From positions 2,480,001 through 2,544,000 of the forward strand of contig NW_026611593.1 of the NCBI RefSeq assembly GCF_028502605.1: a stretch of DNA of 64,000 bases, given 5' to 3'. Positions 59,906-64,000 of this stretch are shown piece after piece. How positions within the stretch are numbered: position 1 is the stretch's first letter; each line of letters starts with the position of its first letter. The notes under the pieces were generated by a model. That model had not been told where the DNA came from and made no database searches. It saw nothing but the letters and a program-made list of their open reading frames with translations. This stretch comes from Trichoderma breve. Lineage: Eukaryota > Ascomycota > Sordariomycetes > Hypocreales > Hypocreaceae. The position numbers were made by a program, and so were the translations under genes.

Positions 59906-62535
59906 ATGGCGAAGCCGGAGGGCCGCGTGCCTGAGCTGGCGGATGATGCCGACGACGATGAGGCTCTGCGATACGCGATAGCGCTGTCGCTGCAGGATGA
60001 GGCGAATTCACCGGTGATGATTGTCGATTCGGATGATGACGATGATGAGACAAAGGCGGGCTCTTCGAGGTCAACCCAGCAGATGTGGTCGCAGACACAG
60101 ACACAAACACAATCATCACAGACACAGACGACGCAGGCATCACAGTCACAGCATCAGTCGCAGTTTGGCAGCCTCCTTCTTGACCGCAAGGCCATGGAGC
60201 AAGAACGCCTCAAACGTCTCGCCAAACGCCAACGTTCACCCACTGATGACGGGGACGACGACGACGTGGTCGAGGTGCCTCCGCCCAAGAAGCAAGCCAG
60301 AACAGCCCCGGAGTCCACGAGCAAGACTACCAGTAAGGCAAGACCAACAACAACGTCAGCGTCAGCTCCAACAAGCAACATCACAAGCAGCAGCACCACC
60401 AGAAGCAACTTACCGTACCTAAACGGCACCGTTAAACGGACATGGTCTCGCGGCTGCCCACGAACAGGCGACGAAATCACCATTGAGGAAGTCTTTCAAA
60501 AAGACCAGCTGGAGCTCGCCGTGCTGTCGTCTTTCCAGTGGGACGAAGAGTGGATGATTTCCAAGCTCGACATCAGGAGGACCAAGATACTGCTACTAGC
60601 ATTCGCCAAGGACGAAGCTCAGGTACCCTTCCTTTCCCGCCCCTGACGTTCCCTCTCCCTCTCCTATCTCCGCTCTCCGCTCTCCGGGCATCAAACTCTC
60701 TGCGGCCGTCAAGTTGCTGACAGGTAACCTCGTATAGAAGAACCTTATGCGAGGCAACGTCCCCTCCAACATCAAGTTCTGCTTCCCGCCGATGCATGGC
60801 CCTGGAGCGATGCACTCAAAACTACAGCTGCTCAAGTTTGCGGACCGCCTCCGTGTCGTCATCCCAACGGGCAACCTTGTGCCGTATGACTGGGGAGAGA
60901 CCGGGGTCATGGAAAACGTCGGTATTCCCCTCTCCCTCCCCGGCCACTCTGATATCATATTATTATTCCTCAGCCTTTTTGGCTTTTTTGTCTTTCTCCA
61001 TACTAACCAGGGGCATTATCGTTCTTGTCTACGTGCAGATGGTATTTCTAATTGATCTCCCAAGACTGCAAGACCCCGCTGCCAGTCCGCCGCAGACGCC
61101 GACTGGATTCTATACCGAGCTAGTATACTTCCTCCAGGCAACGGGCGTCGGCGAAAAGATGGTTGCCAGCCTATCAAACTACGATTTTTCCAAGACGTCA
61201 GATATCGCTTTCGTCCATACCATGTGCGTGCTTTCCAGGGATGTACCCGAGAGGGGCAGGGGGACGAGAAACAAGACAAATTGCCCCTCCTTTTGACCGA
61301 CGTTGTATTACTGACCGGAATCAAACCTCATCTTTTAGACCCGGAAGCCACACGGGAAGAGCAGCAGAACGCACAGGTTGGCCTTGACAAAACCCGAGGT
61401 GTTATGAGTCGAGTGGGAACTTGCCATCGCTGACTGTTGCCTGCAAAAGGGTATTGTGGCCTCGGTGCTAGTGTAGCGGCCCTCGGCTTAGCCAATCCCG
61501 AACCTGTCGAAATCGACCTTGTGGCACGTTTTCCTACGATATCCACTGGGATGGGATGGAGTTGCTAATGGTAAGGCCTAGTGTGCGTCGTTGGGATCGA
61601 TCAACCGCGGGTTGATAGAGGCGATATACAATGCCTGTCGAGGTAAAACGGCCCAGCATGACGGATTCCCACCTGCTTACTCCCCTTGACCAACATATTC
61701 TTTAGGTGATGACGGCATCGACGATTACAACAACTCCGGGGGCGCTAGCTCAAGGTCAAGACCGGCCAGAAAACCGGCAGAGACGACGTCCTCAAAGGAG
61801 CTCAAAGACCGGTTCCGGATCTACTTCCCTACGGACCAGACAGTGGCCCGAAGCAGAGGCGGACGCAATGTGAGTTATCATGGACCTCCCGAGGTCATTA
61901 TGCTTGATCAGCAAGCGTTATTTCTGGCCCCGGCTTACGACAGTTCACAACTGATAATTGACAATGACAGGCGGGAGGCACAATTTGCGTCCAGGCCAGG
62001 TGGTGGCGGTCGCCTAATTTTCCAAGAGAGCTGGTGCGGGATGTCATCACTCGTGACCGGCTCCTCATCCACAGTAAAGTGATATTCGTGCGTCGGGTCG
62101 GAGATGGCCAAGCGACGCGGCAACCGCCAGGCTGGGCCTATGTAGGGAGCGCAAATCTTTCCGAGAGCGCCTGGTAAGTCTTGAGAGTTTTCTACCACAC
62201 ACCCGGTTCCCTTTCCCTTGTTTGTGCTTGCTGATGGGCACTTGGTGACTTAGAGGCTGACTGTGCCCGCCGCCGCCGTTGTGACGGCCGCTGGGGGTGG
62301 TTTTCTTAGGGGCCGGCTATCCAGAGACAAGTCTACGGGAGGCATCAAGATGAATTGTCGCAACTGGGAGTGCGGAGTGATCATCCCGGTACCTGAGTCA
62401 AAAGCAAAGACTGTTGACAAGACACGGGCTAGCGCCGACATGGCCATGTTTGCGGGGACGGTTCCTGTTCCAATGCAAGTTCCCGGGCCTGCGTACGCAT
62501 CAAATGACCAGCCCTGGCTTTATCCAGGAGCCTGA
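59906..62535 (+). CDS. TDP1: Tyrosyl-DNA phosphodiesterase 1 with UIM-containing N-terminus
   Basis: Nine exons: 59906-60622, 60738-60917, 61039-61223, 61339-61376, 61450-61523, 61582-61642, 61706-61869, 61971-62173, 62310-62535; 615 aa. Both HKN catalytic sets are present: His265, Lys267, Asn285 (MHSKLQLLKF, TGNL) and His507, Lys509, Asn535 (IHSKVIFV, GSANLSESAW). Tdp1 hydrolyses 3' phosphotyrosyl links left by trapped topoisomerase I (family knowledge). The N-terminus has a ubiquitin-interacting motif (DDDEALRYAIALSLQDE, 16-32), a SIM-like VMIVDSDDDDDE (37-48), and 11 SQ/TQ pairs in residues 57-86. Several introns have poor donors (GTCGGT, GTTGGC) and one appears to be GC-AG (61524-61581); the alternative GT donor there at 61521 would remove one Val. 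The end is CRNWECGVIIPVP...YPGA. Confidence 0.9.
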
Positions 62536-64000
62536 ATTGTGTTTGATTGAGCGATTTGAGCGATTTGAGGGTCATGCGTAGCCCTTTTTTTCTGGAGCCC
62601 TTGCAAAAACCAGGGGTCCCTGAAAGCAGGTCCGCTATGCTTACAGATTTCGACAACGGCACGAAGAAAGATGACTTTTGATAGATGTGTGTAAGATCCC
62701 TGGGAAACCCAAAAAACATGTGGTCAGAAGCGCAGAACATGCTTGCTTGCAGATAGCGTGCGGCCTGCATGAGTGGGGTAGGAAACAAAACCTTGTGGAG
62801 ATGTTTTCCGCTGATAGGCTGGCCCAGATGTGACCAGGGCGCAGTGATCTGAAGAATGATACGATGGCAAGGATGGTGGAAATATGGAGCAGCACTCCAC
62901 CGCGGCAAGGCAAGGCGCAAGGCGCAAGGCTCGACGGTTCGTTTCTTTGGTCTGGACGGAGAGAGGTTGCTGTTGGAGGATGGATCGATGGATCCCCCCG
63001 GCCTACGAGACGAGAGACGGAGCAATGGCCCACCGTCTTCGTCCCCATGTGGGTTGCGATGTGTGAGCCGGGATCATGTTTATGAGCGCTATAGGCGTCA
63101 ACGAGAGCGGCTTTTTTTTTCTCAACAGACCGGCCCGGTTCCATTCCAAAGGTCATCGCAGAGCAATAACGAGTTCTCCCCATGATGGGCTTGCTAGGAT
63201 CACAAGGAAATTTACTTGGGTGTGCGCTCCTCGGCCGACGATGTGGCTTGCGCCCAGAAAAACAAGCCGGGCTAATTCATGACAACGAACGGGCTGAGTT
63301 GAGCAGAGAAAATCGAAGGCGAAAAAGCCATGTGTTTGGATGTAGCTAGCATGGCTTTGGCGAATACTTGGCACCTCTTTGGACAAGGACAGAACGCCAG
63401 CTCTTTTCCCCCTCTAATTCGATGGCGTATATGGAACCAATCACGTACGAAACAGCTTGTTTGTGGCCAGTACGAGTAATTCGACTGTAGAAACATGTTT
63501 CGTGCTAAAAGGGCTTTTGGTCCAACCACCTTGAAATGCTCTGCGAACTACTTCCTTGGCTTGGGTAGCTGCTTGGCTTTGCTAAATCCAGCACAAGTTC
63601 TCTAAGAAGGACAAGAAATGAATAGATCAGAATTCAGGTTCCTCGCTTGGAGAGGCCGACGAAACTACGCGCAGCTAGCTAGTGTGGGTGCAGATAGGTA
63701 GGTCTAGGTAGTGTGTATGTTCGTTTCGTTTCAATGGCATTGGCAAAGGAAACGATTCTGACTGAACCCGATTTGGCGGTGCCTTGCGAAAAAATGACTG
63801 ATAGGAAAAAAAAACCCCAGTTTACCGTCACTTGCGGAGATGACGGCCTTTGAAGGAAATACAGGAAATACAAATTAGAATACTTGCTTGTCATAGACAA
63901 GTAGTGCCGGTGGCCGGTGAGATCGATTATGATAGAAGTGTCCCAAAAAAATATGATCTGTAACGTCAGCACGGACGGAGGAGGAGGGGAAGGACTAGCC
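62536..64000. other. Intergenic, no gene seen to the window edge
   Basis: About 1.46 kb. Open frames at 62429-63025 and 62641-63183 on the reverse strand overlap one another, the first also the TDP1 end, and show no domain. T- and A-runs occur at 63111-63120 and 63807-63815. A TAGGTAGGTCTAGGTAG string at 63695-63711 belongs to the dispersed TACCTA-type words. Confidence 0.5.

Overview
This window is nuclear DNA of a filamentous ascomycete. The genes are intron-rich, with short GT-AG introns (about 50-150 nt) and CTAAC/CTGAC branch points. The proteins are fungal in type: Tup1/RCO-1, ERG3, LAS21, Tim8, a UIM-bearing Tdp1 and eL28. Gene style and intergenic composition suggest a sordariomycete, probably Hypocreales; the genus cannot be fixed from this sequence. 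I rebuilt 24 protein-coding genes by joining exons by hand. All look like ordinary chromosomal core genes. I found no transposon, CRISPR array, secondary-metabolite cluster, tRNA or rRNA gene.

Layout. 0-13 kb: NOP4 (cut by the window edge), YCG1 condensin subunit, LAS21 GPI-anchor enzyme, a small DUF2423-type basic protein, a PIAS/Siz SUMO ligase and TRAPP subunit TRS33. 13-20 kb: malate dehydrogenase, ribosomal protein eL28, an unknown small membrane protein and ERG3. 20-26 kb: a 6-kb block without genes leading into the global repressor RCO1/TUP1. 28-36 kb: RNase MRP subunit RMP1, an AVT-type amino-acid transporter and a Ran1/Ksp1-type kinase. 36-42.5 kb: a second long gene-poor block, part of it probably the kinase 5' leader. 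42.5-50 kb: UTR4 enolase-phosphatase, BMT2 rRNA methyltransferase, uL23, TIM8 and a CorA magnesium transporter. 52-64 kb: SPC1, RBX1, a PNRC/EDC1-like proline-rich protein, an FAD oxidoreductase, TDP1, then about 1.5 kb with no gene seen.

Genes are not arranged as a pathway. Several neighbours are divergent pairs with a related theme: BMT2 with uL23 (large-subunit rRNA and protein), and NOP4 with YCG1. SUMO/ubiquitin functions recur (Siz ligase, RBX1, UIM/SIM motifs in TDP1), but this is probably coincidental linkage.

The most interesting points are: the N-terminus of TDP1, where a UIM, a SIM-like patch and a dense SQ/TQ cluster precede the catalytic domain; two apparent GC-AG introns; an intergenic 9-mer (TACGGAGTA and its reverse complement) well above chance; and long promoter/leader regions at the two regulatory genes. 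I do not see a clearly new multi-gene system.
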